Positions 1 to 6,911 of a stretch of DNA of 64,000 bases are shown here, piece after piece. The stretch covers positions 1-64,000 of the forward strand of contig NZ_WTCR01000006.1 in the NCBI RefSeq assembly GCF_009795715.1, given 5' to 3'. The translations under genes and the position numbers were made by a program. The notes under the pieces were generated by a model. The model saw only the letters and a program-made list of their open reading frames with translations, was not told the DNA's origin and made no database searches. This DNA comes from Labilibaculum euxinicum. Its GTDB lineage: Bacteria > Bacteroidota > Bacteroidia > Bacteroidales > Marinifilaceae. The stretch's first letter is position 1. Each line of letters starts with the position of its first letter.

Positions 1-131
1 ATGAGTTTGTGTTCTGTCTTGTCCTTGCATAAATCTCATACCATAAGATAACAAAGTGTTGAAAACCTGCCAAATACAGCAATTATAACTTATCAACAAC
101 TTATCAAGGTTTTTAGACAGTCTGACGTTGA

Positions 132-239
132 GTATATGCAAAGTAGGCGATTGCGGGCTTCAAACCTATCAAACCGTGATGAAGTTGAAGCGGGCTACAA
201 ACGTTGAATTTACTACTATTTCGCCTATTTTGTATATAC
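132..239. repeat. Imperfect inverted repeat, attC-like shape
   Basis: A 19-bp arm at 132-150 (GTATATGCAAAGTAGGCGA) pairs with 221-239 at 17 of 19 positions, and both mismatches are compatible with G.U pairing. The 70-nt interior carries two short direct copies of GCGGGCT. This long-armed single-strand structure next to a lone reverse gene resembles an integron recombination site, but the canonical RYYYAAC/GTTRRRY core pair is not complete and no integrase lies in the window. The structure is seen directly; the integron reading is inference. Confidence 0.4.
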
Positions 240-242
240 ATT

Positions 243-256
243 GTTGTGTTTAGTAC
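243..256. repeat. Inverted repeat flanking the GIY-YIG gene, left copy
   Basis: GTTGTGTTTAGTAC lies immediately past the stop codon of the GIY-YIG gene. Its reverse complement with one mismatch lies at 1026-1039, 10 nt upstream of that gene's ATG (13 of 14 identical). The pair brackets one gene exactly. Confidence 0.5.
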
Positions 257-257
257 T

Positions 258-1016
258 TTATATTTCAAGCCTCTTATTTAAATATCCGTTTTCAATCATT
301 TGTCCGTATGTATCAATTATTGAGTCTCTTCTTAAAACTTCAATTGCTCTTTTTTCCCCATACAGAGGCGCAAGTATTCTTACAGCATGCAAAAAATTTT
401 CATAACGCTCTAAAGTTGGACTTTCAGCAAGTTCAAACAATGATGATTTGGATAGTAATATATTATCTTTTCTATTTGAAATTACCTTTATGGCCTCATA
501 ATTAATTGGTTTAACGGAGTTCTGTCCACTAATAGAACCATTCATTTTATTCCATTTAGGTATATTTCCATTTTTCTTCCTAAAAGCTTCAATTAGAACT
601 CCTTCTTGATGCTTTATCGCTTCCAAGCCTTCGTCTCCAATGTAGCTTTCTATAGGAGAAAATTGTTCGGTAAATTCTTTATTTAATTTAGATGTCACTG
701 GTTGAGAAAGTGGTGATTGAACAATAATTGAGAATCCTAATTTTTCATGATTCCTAAAATATTCTTCTATCTGCTCGTATTTGCAAGTATTTCTGTCGAT
801 GCTTGGATAGAACCCATTATGTTGTTTAAAACGTTCGGTTAAATCAACAGCTAAACCGATATATAGAACTTCATTTGTATAATAATTCCAGTAAACATAA
901 ATTCCTGCAGAAGCCCACCCGTAATTATCCTTTGGACTACATAATTCATCCAAAGCATTCACAACTTTTCTTCTTTCAGTTTTCTTGTATGGCTGTAATA
1001 TTATTGTTCTAAGCAT
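258..1016 (-). CDS. GIY-YIG domain protein
   Basis: A 252-residue cytoplasmic protein with a GIY-YIG nuclease-type fold in its first 80 residues: GIY at 38-40, YIG at 52-54, then the expected Arg (R62) and His (H66) in DLTERFKQH. The family cleaves DNA or acts in repair, restriction or homing. The C-terminal 170 residues are not recognised, so substrate and role are unknown. The start is an ATG with no in-frame alternative nearby. It stands alone, and a 14-bp near-perfect inverted repeat (243-256 and 1026-1039) sits just outside each end of the reading frame, which suggests it came in as a cassette-like unit. Confident on the domain, not on the function. Confidence 0.75.
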   Translation of the reverse strand: MLRTIILQPYKKTERRKVVNALDELCSPKDNYGWASAGIYVYWNYYTNEVLYIGLAVDLTERFKQHNGFYPSIDRNTCKYEQIEEYFRNHEKLGFSIIVQSPLSQPVTSKLNKEFTEQFSPIESYIGDEGLEAIKHQEGVLIEAFRKKNGNIPKWNKMNGSISGQNSVKPINYEAIKVISNRKDNILLSKSSLFELAESPTLERYENFLHAVRILAPLYGEKRAIEVLRRDSIIDTYGQMIENGYLNKRLEI

Positions 1017-1025
1017 CTTGTTTTT

Positions 1026-1039
1026 GTATTAAACACAAC
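1026..1039. repeat. Inverted repeat flanking the GIY-YIG gene, right copy
   Basis: GTATTAAACACAAC, the inverted partner of 243-256. On the minus strand it reads GTTGTGTTTAATAC just before the GIY-YIG start codon. Confidence 0.5.
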
Positions 1040-1048
1040 TTATTATAT

Positions 1049-1065
1049 GTGCACCATAGGTGCAC
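1049..1065. repeat. Short palindrome GTGCACC-ATA-GGTGCAC
   Basis: A perfect 7-bp inverted repeat with a 3-nt loop, 33 nt upstream of the GIY-YIG ATG on the minus strand. The same GGTGCAC arm recurs in the large hairpin at 1088-1134, giving four copies in 86 bp. It could be an operator or part of a folded recombination site. Confidence 0.5.
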
Positions 1066-1085
1066 TTATTTCTACTGTATCAAAT

Positions 1086-1134
1086 AAAAAAGGTGCACAA
1101 TACATACCCATATGGCATGTATTGTGCACCTTTT
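1086..1134 (-). terminator. Strong intrinsic terminator, minus strand
   Basis: An 18-bp perfect inverted repeat (1088-1105 with 1117-1134) with an 11-nt loop. On the minus strand it is followed by a T tract. Two bases before it ends a minus-strand reading frame that terminates RGDCEKLQNVNPLDELWNKT (stop at 1137-1139). That frame has no start codon and is open back to 1281. It may be the 3' end of a decayed gene that has kept its terminator. Confidence 0.6.
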
Positions 1135-1139
1135 GGTTA

Positions 1140-1714
1140 AGTCTTGTTCCATAGTTCATCAAGAGGATTCACATTCTGTAGTTTTTCACAGTCGCCTCTA
1201 AAAGTAAGCATAAAATATAAACAGAAAAGTAGCTTCGCTTATTAATTATCAATATAAATAGTGAAGAAAGGATTCGCAGTCAGGGGTTTGTGCCTTGTGT
1301 TGCCTGCTTGGCTTTATTAAGGAAAATTGATTTGTTTAGTATTTATTGTTGTTAGTCAGGAATAAATGTCTGTTTGTATGCTGTGAGCTGTTGTGTTGTA
1401 TTTTGGTGAATCTGATAAATTTAACATTTTTTACATTTTTCCTCAAAAGCCCTGCAAACAGAAAGTGTGCCGCGGGTTGAAGTATTTTATTAGCATAAAA
1501 ATGGATCTGTTTTACCAATTATGGTTTTGATATGTGGGGATAATTAAATAGTTTCAGTCTGTTTTTGTTACGTGGGGAGGGGGTTTGGCAACAAATAGCC
1601 GCCTTTTAACAATGCAAAAAAAAACAGGCAACCCATTGGCCGAGCATCTTCAACTTTTGCGGGTAGGAAATGCAGCCAACGGACCCTGTCCCTTTTATAT
1701 AATTTTTTCAAATT
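1140..1714. other. Intergenic stretch, no supported gene
   Basis: Apart from the start-less minus-strand frame noted at the 1086-1134 terminator, nothing here reads as a gene. A 60-codon minus-strand frame (1336-1518) has low-complexity composition and was not accepted. The last 100 bases form the leader of the HU-like gene and end in an AT-rich stretch directly before its ATG. Confidence 0.5.
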
Positions 1715-2416
1715 ATGACGTTAAGATACGGATTAATTCCGAATCATCTAACTGATGATCCAGATGATTACATGGGCATGGTAACCGATAACGAAACCAT
1801 TGGCACAGAGCAAATTGTTGAGCAAATGATTGGCAAAGGCTCTTCCGTAACCAAGGCTGAGGCCTTATCGGTAATCGAAGAATTTAATTACGCTGTGGTG
1901 CAGGCCGTGGCCAGTGGCAACAATGTAAACACCGAGCTGTTTAAGGTGTATCCGAGTATTTCGGGGGTGTTTGTTAACCAGAGCGATAGTTTCGATAAAA
2001 CACGCCATTCTATTCGTTTGAAGCTGAATGCCGGCCATCGTTTGTCCGAAGCGATCGGGAATATCGAATTGCGCAAGGTGGAAATATCTGTGGCGCAGCC
2101 AGTAATTCAACAATTTACCGATTTAAAAACCAAAGCCGTAAACGAGACCTTTAGTCCGGGTCAGATTGCTTCCCTAAAAGGATCACTTTTAAAATTTGAT
2201 GGGGAAGATGACGATCAGGGAATCTTTTTTATCGCGGGTGATGGTGCGGCAACCAAAGTAGTGAATGTGGTGAAAAACAAACCCTCTGAATTGTTGTTTT
2301 TTGTGCCTGAAGCCTTGAAAACAGGAAGTTTTCAGGTAGAGGTAAGAGCGGCAAAAAAGAATCGTAAAAATATTAAAGCAGGTCGTTTGCTAATTGATCT
2401 TGTACCTGTTAGTTAA
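1715..2416 (+). CDS. HU-like DNA-binding protein with DUF4469-type C-terminus
   Basis: A 233-residue protein of a Bacteroidota-specific class. The N-terminal 125 residues look like a divergent HU/IHF-type DNA-binding domain (helices around IVEQMIGKGSSVTKAEALSV, then a FKVYPSISGVF strand region). The C-terminal 100 residues form an all-beta domain of the DUF4469/immunoglobulin-like kind (FSPGQIASLKGSLLKFD onwards). Members are thought to be nucleoid-associated or accessory DNA-binding proteins. It is monocistronic, with a clear terminator 20 nt after the stop. The family assignment rests on overall pattern; the target is unknown. Confidence 0.7.
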   Translation: MTLRYGLIPNHLTDDPDDYMGMVTDNETIGTEQIVEQMIGKGSSVTKAEALSVIEEFNYAVVQAVASGNNVNTELFKVYPSISGVFVNQSDSFDKTRHSIRLKLNAGHRLSEAIGNIELRKVEISVAQPVIQQFTDLKTKAVNETFSPGQIASLKGSLLKFDGEDDDQGIFFIAGDGAATKVVNVVKNKPSELLFFVPEALKTGSFQVEVRAAKKNRKNIKAGRLLIDLVPVS

Positions 2417-2435
2417 TTGTTTTATTGATTGTTAT

Positions 2436-2470
2436 AAAAGCCAATTTTTTACGAATTGGCTTTTATTTTG
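2436..2470 (+). terminator. Terminator of the HU-like gene
   Basis: An 11-bp perfect stem (AAAAGCCAATT, 2436-2446, with 2454-2464) followed by TTTTATTTTG, 20 nt after the stop codon. Confidence 0.85.
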
Positions 2471-2502
2471 TCAGGATATTACCACTTATACCTGTTTTTA
2501 GA

Positions 2503-2594
2503 ATAAGACCAGTACTTGTCCGATGCCTGTACAAGTAGTGGTCCGATACCTGTACAAGTACTTGTCCGATACCTGGACTAGTAGTAGTCCGGCA
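2503..2594. repeat. Tandem repeat, 23-bp unit, about 3.7 copies
   Basis: Units start at 2526, 2549 and 2572 (CCTGTACAAGTAsttGTCCGATA type), preceded by a degenerate partial copy from 2503. The third unit is diverged but keeps its internal symmetry (GGACTAgtagTAGTCC). Each unit contains facing ACAAGTA/TACTTGT arms, and the second holds the perfect 12-bp palindrome ACAAGTACTTGT (2553-2564). This suggests phased protein-binding sites or a slipped-strand array. Confidence 0.8.
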
Positions 2595-2773
2595 ATCGAA
2601 CAGGGAATTCAAAAAATGCAGTACAAAAAAAAGACTCTTTCGGGTTCTTTCAGTGTTGATTCTAAAACCAGATAGTACAGGGGTGTAGTGTTCCCTTTAA
2701 GATGGGAAGATTTTGTTTGTGAACGATTCTCCCGTTTTAAGGGGAAATGTTCGAAGAGCGGAGGGGTGCTTAG
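2595..2773. other. Intergenic, hairpin-rich, repeat-like
   Basis: No gene is supported. It contains short G/C-run hairpins (TTCCC...GGGAA near 2690-2705; CCCG...GGGG near 2731-2745) followed by a purine-rich stretch. That look is typical of dispersed non-coding repeats in Bacteroidota intergenic DNA; whether it is repeated elsewhere cannot be seen here. Confidence 0.35.
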
Positions 2774-2782
2774 GTTTACAAT

Positions 2783-3115
2783 CAATATTGTCCTAATTGA
2801 TTTTAACAATTGGGCTTTCCGCCCAAACCCGACATCATTTCTTGTCTTGAAACAAGAAACGAAGCAAAGAAATTCAAGGCATCTTTTTAAAAAACTTCCT
2901 TATTTAATTCAAACCTAAGTGCGTACGGGCGATCTTCGAACAAGTTCTCAGCTTCCCGGTCTTACTAAAGGTTTGAACTAAAACGAAAGCTCTTTAAAAA
3001 AGATGCCAATCAAATACCTAACTTAAATTGTACCCCTTAAGATTATCACGAGCTGTAAGTTTTTATAAAAGAAGTAATTAATACTTATTCTCAAAAAACG
3101 TTTAGGACGCAATTG
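2783..3115. mobile_element. MITE copy 1, 333 bp, 9-bp target duplication
   Basis: A non-coding element that reads identical over 333 bp to 5320-5652. The ends are CAATATTGTCCTAA and the inverted CAATTGCGTCCTAA (11 of 14 match). It is flanked by GTTTACAAT (2774-2782) and GTTTACAGT (3116-3124), a 9-bp target duplication with one mismatch. Inside are three stem-loops: TTGGGC/GCCCAA (2810-2826), TTTCTTGT/ACAAGAAA (2838-2859), and a 39-nt imperfect stem (2878-2916 with 2969-3007, about 28 pairs) around a 52-nt loop. It holds no transposase, so it must be moved in trans. The 9-bp duplication fits several IS families (IS4, IS5, IS256 and others) and does not single one out. Confidence 0.9.
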
Positions 3116-3273
3116 GTTTACAGTCAAACACTTGCCTGGGAAAGCGAATATTTGGGTATAAAGAGTTGCTGATGGAGAAGGGCCGGGGATGAGGTACAGA
3201 AATATAGAGTGGAAAACCTTCCTTCAAAAACAAAGATACTGTCTGGTGTTTTGCAGGAATTCCAGTATAGAAT

Positions 3274-3301
3274 AAAAAAAAGGATACGCAAGTGCGCATC
3301 C
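3274..3301 (-). terminator. Terminator of the metallophosphoesterase gene
   Basis: Minus-strand stem GGATGCGC (3301-3294) with GCGTATCC (3289-3282), one G.U pair, followed by a run of T. It lies 33 nt beyond the stop of the 3334-4599 gene. Confidence 0.8.
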
Positions 3302-3333
3302 TCAATATACAAAATTTTAAAATCGGCGTTCAA

Positions 3334-4599
3334 TTAGGTCAGTTCCACAAAAGTAATTTCCGGAGGCATACCAATCCGGCCGGGGAATCCGATGTAACCA
3401 AAGCCACGATTCACATAAAGGTATTGATCCCTTTGCTGATACAATCCGCCCCAGCGAGGATATTTATATTGTACCGGACTCCATTTTATGCCAGCCCGTT
3501 CAAGTCCAAACTGCATGCCATGCGTATGACCCGAGAAGGTAAGGGCGATATCCGTATCCAGAACCTGCGCATCCCAATGCGAAGGATCGTGACTCATCAG
3601 AATTTTAAAGGGGATATTGGCTGATCCGTTGATTGCTTTTTGTAAATCGCCGTGCTGAGGGAAAGGAGGTTTGCCCCAATTTTCGACACCAACCAGTGCA
3701 ATTTCTTCCCCGTTTAATGATATGGTTTCCGATTCGTTTAAAAGCAGTTTAAAGCCCATATCTTTATGGAAATCCTTAATTGCCTGTAAATTTTCGGCTT
3801 TGTCGGCAGGAGATTTCCAGTACGAATAATCACCGTAGTCGTGATTTCCCATGATGGAATATTTTCCAATTTTAGCATTCATTTTGGATAGTATAGGAGC
3901 CCATCCTTCTGTTTCTTCGGCAAAGTTATTTACCAAATCGCCTGTGAATAGAATCAGGTCCGCTTCCTGTTCGTTGATCAGTTCAACAGCCTTGGCAATT
4001 TTCTCAAAATTCTTATTGAAACTGCCCAGATGCATGTCTGATATTTGAACGATTTTCAGTCCTTTAAATGATTTGGGAAGGTGATCGAAACCGATCTTTT
4101 CGCGCATTACCCTGTAGTTAAATTTCCCTTTGGTTACTCCATATAATATGGATGCAAACGGGATGGCTGCTAAAACCAATCCCATTTGATACAAAAACTC
4201 GGATCTCTCCATTTTTCTCTTCGAATTAAATTGTGGTACACTTTTTTTCTTTCTCTCCCCGAACCAATTAATGATTCCTGCAATCGCCCCTAGTATATCT
4301 TTTAATAGAACGAAAAGTATAAATACAAACTTTGGAATGTAAAACAATGAAAAACCAGCTACCAGGTATCCAACATAAACGTAGGTTTCAGATTGTTGTA
4401 CATGCTTAATCCCGAACATGAACAGGGTAAAACCGGCAAAAACTAAAACTGAAACAGCCCAAAACAAGATGGTTAATGATTGTCTTGCCAGCGAATATTT
4501 TATTCTGGCAATCAGAGGTTTTATGCCACGGTAGGTGTAAATATCTACCAACAGCATAAATAGTAACAGAGGAATCAATAAATATACACTTGCTTTCAT
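3334..4599 (-). CDS. Membrane-anchored calcineurin-like metallophosphoesterase (YkuE/YaeI type)
   Basis: A 421-residue protein with about four N-terminal membrane helices (first 110 residues) and a cytoplasm-proximal or periplasmic phosphoesterase domain. All metal-binding motifs are present: DMHLG at about 188, GDLVNN at 220, GNHD at 251, SHDP at 336 and GHTHG at 357. The family hydrolyses phosphodiesters or phosphomonoesters; YkuE/YaeI relatives act at membranes, YaeI being linked to lipid substrates. The frame is open to a TTG at 4662, but the ATG at 4599 gives a normal membrane start (MKASVYLLIPLLLF) and was preferred. It is divergent from the nitroreductase gene, with a terminator just after its stop. 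The exact substrate is unknown. Confidence 0.85.
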   Translation of the reverse strand: MKASVYLLIPLLLFMLLVDIYTYRGIKPLIARIKYSLARQSLTILFWAVSVLVFAGFTLFMFGIKHVQQSETYVYVGYLVAGFSLFYIPKFVFILFVLLKDILGAIAGIINWFGERKKKSVPQFNSKRKMERSEFLYQMGLVLAAIPFASILYGVTKGKFNYRVMREKIGFDHLPKSFKGLKIVQISDMHLGSFNKNFEKIAKAVELINEQEADLILFTGDLVNNFAEETEGWAPILSKMNAKIGKYSIMGNHDYGDYSYWKSPADKAENLQAIKDFHKDMGFKLLLNESETISLNGEEIALVGVENWGKPPFPQHGDLQKAINGSANIPFKILMSHDPSHWDAQVLDTDIALTFSGHTHGMQFGLERAGIKWSPVQYKYPRWGGLYQQRDQYLYVNRGFGYIGFPGRIGMPPEITFVELT

Positions 4600-4732
4600 C
4601 CAGATTTTTATAAGTGGTTCATTGATTATTAAATAGGCCCAAATATAGACAATAAAATACAAGCAAGTCCTTAATTTTTGTTAAAATATACTTATCTTCA
4701 GAGGAGTGTAACCCTTATAAACCTATAGAGAA

Positions 4733-5305
4733 ATGAGTGCGAAAATTCATGAATTGATAGACAAACGTTGGAGTCCAAGAGCCTTTTCGGATCAGGAAAT
4801 TGAACCAGACAAGATTGAAAAATTATTCGAGGCAGCATCATTTGCTGCGTCTTGTTTTAATGAACAACCATGGCGGTTTGTTTACGCAACAAAAGATTAC
4901 CCGGAACGGTACAATCAACTGATGTCTTGTTTGGTAGAGTTTAATCAGATGTGGGTAAAAACAGCACCTATGATTATTCTTACACTAGCTGCAAAAAAGT
5001 TTGCTCAGAATCAAAAAGAAAATCTTCATGCACGTCATGATTTAGGTCTGGCCATTGGAAATATGTCTGCCCAAGCAACAGATATGGGGTTATATATGCA
5101 TCAAATGGCTGGTTTTAGTGTTGAAAAGGCTCGTGAGATGTTCGAAATTCCTTCCGATTTTGATATTGTAACAATGATCGCTGTTGGTTATAGAGGCGAT
5201 CCAATGCAATTGCCCGAAAATATCAGGGAAATGGAATCGAGTAAAAGGGAGCGGCGCTCTTTGGATAAAATTCTGTTCGATGGCGATTGGGACGATATGA
5301 AATAA
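4733..5305 (+). CDS. Nitroreductase family protein
   Basis: A 190-residue FMN-dependent nitroreductase-fold protein, full length for the short subgroup. It has KRWSPRAFSDQEI near the N-terminus (the R-S-x-R-x-F type FMN phosphate site), ASFAASCFNEQPWRFV at 35-50, and a C-terminal VGYRGDP segment. Such enzymes reduce nitro, quinone or other acceptors with NAD(P)H; the true substrate is not predictable. It is divergent from the phosphoesterase. A MITE copy starts 14 nt after the stop and separates the coding region from its terminator at 5670-5696, so transcripts now probably carry the element in their 3' end. Confidence 0.88.
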   Translation: MSAKIHELIDKRWSPRAFSDQEIEPDKIEKLFEAASFAASCFNEQPWRFVYATKDYPERYNQLMSCLVEFNQMWVKTAPMIILTLAAKKFAQNQKENLHARHDLGLAIGNMSAQATDMGLYMHQMAGFSVEKAREMFEIPSDFDIVTMIAVGYRGDPMQLPENIREMESSKRERRSLDKILFDGDWDDMK

Positions 5306-5319
5306 AATGTATTTGGAAT

Positions 5320-5652
5320 CAATATTGTCCTAATTGATTTTAACAATTGGGCTTTCCGCCCAAACCCGACATCATTTCTTGTCTTGAAACAAGAAACGAA
5401 GCAAAGAAATTCAAGGCATCTTTTTAAAAAACTTCCTTATTTAATTCAAACCTAAGTGCGTACGGGCGATCTTCGAACAAGTTCTCAGCTTCCCGGTCTT
5501 ACTAAAGGTTTGAACTAAAACGAAAGCTCTTTAAAAAAGATGCCAATCAAATACCTAACTTAAATTGTACCCCTTAAGATTATCACGAGCTGTAAGTTTT
5601 TATAAAAGAAGTAATTAATACTTATTCTCAAAAAACGTTTAGGACGCAATTG
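5320..5652. mobile_element. MITE copy 2, 333 bp, perfect 9-bp target duplication
   Basis: Same element and same orientation as 2783-3115. It is flanked by a perfect 9-bp duplication, ATTTGGAAT, at 5311-5319 and 5653-5661. Removing the element and one duplicate restores an uninterrupted 3' region of the nitroreductase gene running into its terminator. Identity of both copies together with a perfect duplication points to a recent insertion. Confidence 0.92.
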
Positions 5653-5669
5653 ATTTGGAATATAGACTT

Positions 5670-5700
5670 GGCTTATCCTTAGGGGTAAGCCTTTTTATTT
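5670..5700 (+). terminator. Nitroreductase terminator displaced by the MITE
   Basis: Stem GGCTTATCC (5670-5678) with GGGTAAGCC (5683-5691), one G.U pair, followed by TTTTTATTTT. Without the MITE it would lie about 25 nt after the nitroreductase stop. Confidence 0.8.
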
Positions 5701-5783
5701 TGAAAATACAGGAAACTTGTTGTAACTTGATTTACGTACAAGAAATTCATTATGAGAGTCTTGGATCAGTAATCTTTTAGGAT

Positions 5784-5867
5784 ATGAAACAACCATGTAA
5801 AAAGTATTACACACAGGATATTGAGTGTAATTTGGGAGTTGCATCTGACAAAACCTTAAAATTATAA
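5784..5867 (+). CDS. Possible small upstream ORF (27 aa)
   Basis: ATG at 5784 opens a 27-codon frame (MKQPCKKYYTQDIECN... ending SDKTLKL) that stops 4 nt before the ATG of the dehydrogenase gene, a spacing suited to translational coupling. A related but frameshifted stretch lies before pheA leader 2 (8381-8485: MKRPCYRCFDKH, then a frame ending YDKNLKL), so this block occurs twice in the window. It may be a regulatory upstream ORF or a decayed repeat. Evidence for translation is weak. Confidence 0.25.
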   Translation: MKQPCKKYYTQDIECNLGVASDKTLKL

Positions 5868-5871
5868 ACAG

Positions 5872-6819
5872 ATGAAAGCGGTAGTAATGAAAAAATACGG
5901 GACGCCGGATGTTTTGGAGATTGCCAATCTTTCCCGCCCGCAGATAAATGACACACAGGTTTTGGTTGAGGTTTATGCTTCATCAGTAAATCCGGTCGAT
6001 TGGAAAATCCGTAAAGGCAGTTTGAAGCTATTCATGAGAAAGAAATTACCCTGTATTTTAGGAGGTGATATAGCCGGACGAGTGGTCGAAATAGGCAAAA
6101 AAGTACAGTTCTTTCGGGTTGGCGATGAGGTGTTTGGGAAAATTGATATTACAAAGAATGGTGCCTATGCTGAATATGTAGCTACCTCTGCAAGCCATCT
6201 GGCATTAAAACCGCAAAAAATGAATTTTGAAGAGGCGGCAACTTTGCCTTTGGCAGGATTAACAGCACTGCAGGCACTTCGGAACATGGGTAATATCCGC
6301 AAAGGAATGAATGTTTTGGTGAATGGTTGCTCGGGAGGTGTTGGGTCTTTTGCAGTTCAAATTGCAAAAGCTTACGGCTGCAAGGTTACAGGGGTGTGCA
6401 GTAACAGAAATGTGCAATTTGCAAAAGAGTTAGGTGCCGATCAGGTCGTTGACTATTCTGAACAAGATATTGTTTCGCTCCAGGAAGAGTATGACATTTT
6501 TTTCGATGTGGTAGGAAATCAGGAATATTCAAAAGTAAAACATATTTTGCAGCGGGGTGGGGTTTTTGTGACTACACTTCCATCTTTTAATATTCTCTTG
6601 CTCGGATCTATTCATAATCTGGTTAGTTCGAAAAAAATGAAGAAGATCTTTGTGCAGGAAAGTAAGGCAGATCTCGAATTATTGGCTGATTTTGTTGATG
6701 CAGGTCTTTTAAAAACTTACATCGATAAATCTTACGATTTAATGGATGTTGCCAAAGCTCATCAGTACAGTGAAACGGGCAGGGTGGTTGGAAAGCTCTC
6801 TTTAAAAATTGCCGAATAA
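5872..6819 (+). CDS. NAD(P)-dependent alcohol dehydrogenase / quinone oxidoreductase-like (MDR)
   Basis: A 315-residue medium-chain dehydrogenase/reductase of the zinc-free quinone-oxidoreductase type. The N-terminal GroES-like domain has YASSVNPVDWKIRKG near 38-50, and the Rossmann domain has a nucleotide loop NGCSGGVGSFAVQIAKAYG around 150-168. The structural zinc Cys cluster of classical alcohol dehydrogenases is absent. It would reduce quinones or enones with NAD(P)H; the substrate is unknown. The 38 bases around its start codon match those around pheA leader 2 at 35 positions. It converges on the redoxin gene with a shared terminator between them. Confidence 0.87.
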   Translation: MKAVVMKKYGTPDVLEIANLSRPQINDTQVLVEVYASSVNPVDWKIRKGSLKLFMRKKLPCILGGDIAGRVVEIGKKVQFFRVGDEVFGKIDITKNGAYAEYVATSASHLALKPQKMNFEEAATLPLAGLTALQALRNMGNIRKGMNVLVNGCSGGVGSFAVQIAKAYGCKVTGVCSNRNVQFAKELGADQVVDYSEQDIVSLQEEYDIFFDVVGNQEYSKVKHILQRGGVFVTTLPSFNILLLGSIHNLVSSKKMKKIFVQESKADLELLADFVDAGLLKTYIDKSYDLMDVAKAHQYSETGRVVGKLSLKIAE

Positions 6820-6862
6820 ACAGGAACCAATTCAGCAGGTTGGAATGCAATTGAATTTTAGT

Positions 6863-6898
6863 AAAGATCCGGGCATCATTTGATACCCGGATCTTTTT
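6863..6898. terminator. Bidirectional terminator
   Basis: An 11-bp perfect stem AAAGATCCGGG (6863-6873) with CCCGGATCTTT (6886-6896), followed by TTTCTT on the plus strand. It serves the converging dehydrogenase and redoxin genes. Confidence 0.85.
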
Positions 6899-6911
6899 CT
6901 TGATACTTTCT

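Noticed and set aside
132-239. Full integron attC site
   Set aside because: The inverted-repeat shape is there, but a complete RYYYAAC/GTTRRRY pair could not be placed and no integrase is present, so only an attC-like structure is reported.
1336-1518. 60-codon minus-strand frame
   Set aside because: Composition is unlike neighbouring proteins, there is no plausible promoter or terminator, and the frame is short in AT-rich intergenic DNA.
2688-2918. 76-codon plus-strand frame running into MITE copy 1
   Set aside because: It crosses the element boundary and ends inside the MITE. Copy 2 has the same MITE sequence without the upstream part, so the frame is an accident of insertion.
3102-3333. 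Two overlapping minus-strand frames of 67-69 codons
   Set aside because: They lie over the terminator of the phosphoesterase gene and the MITE edge, with no protein-like pattern.
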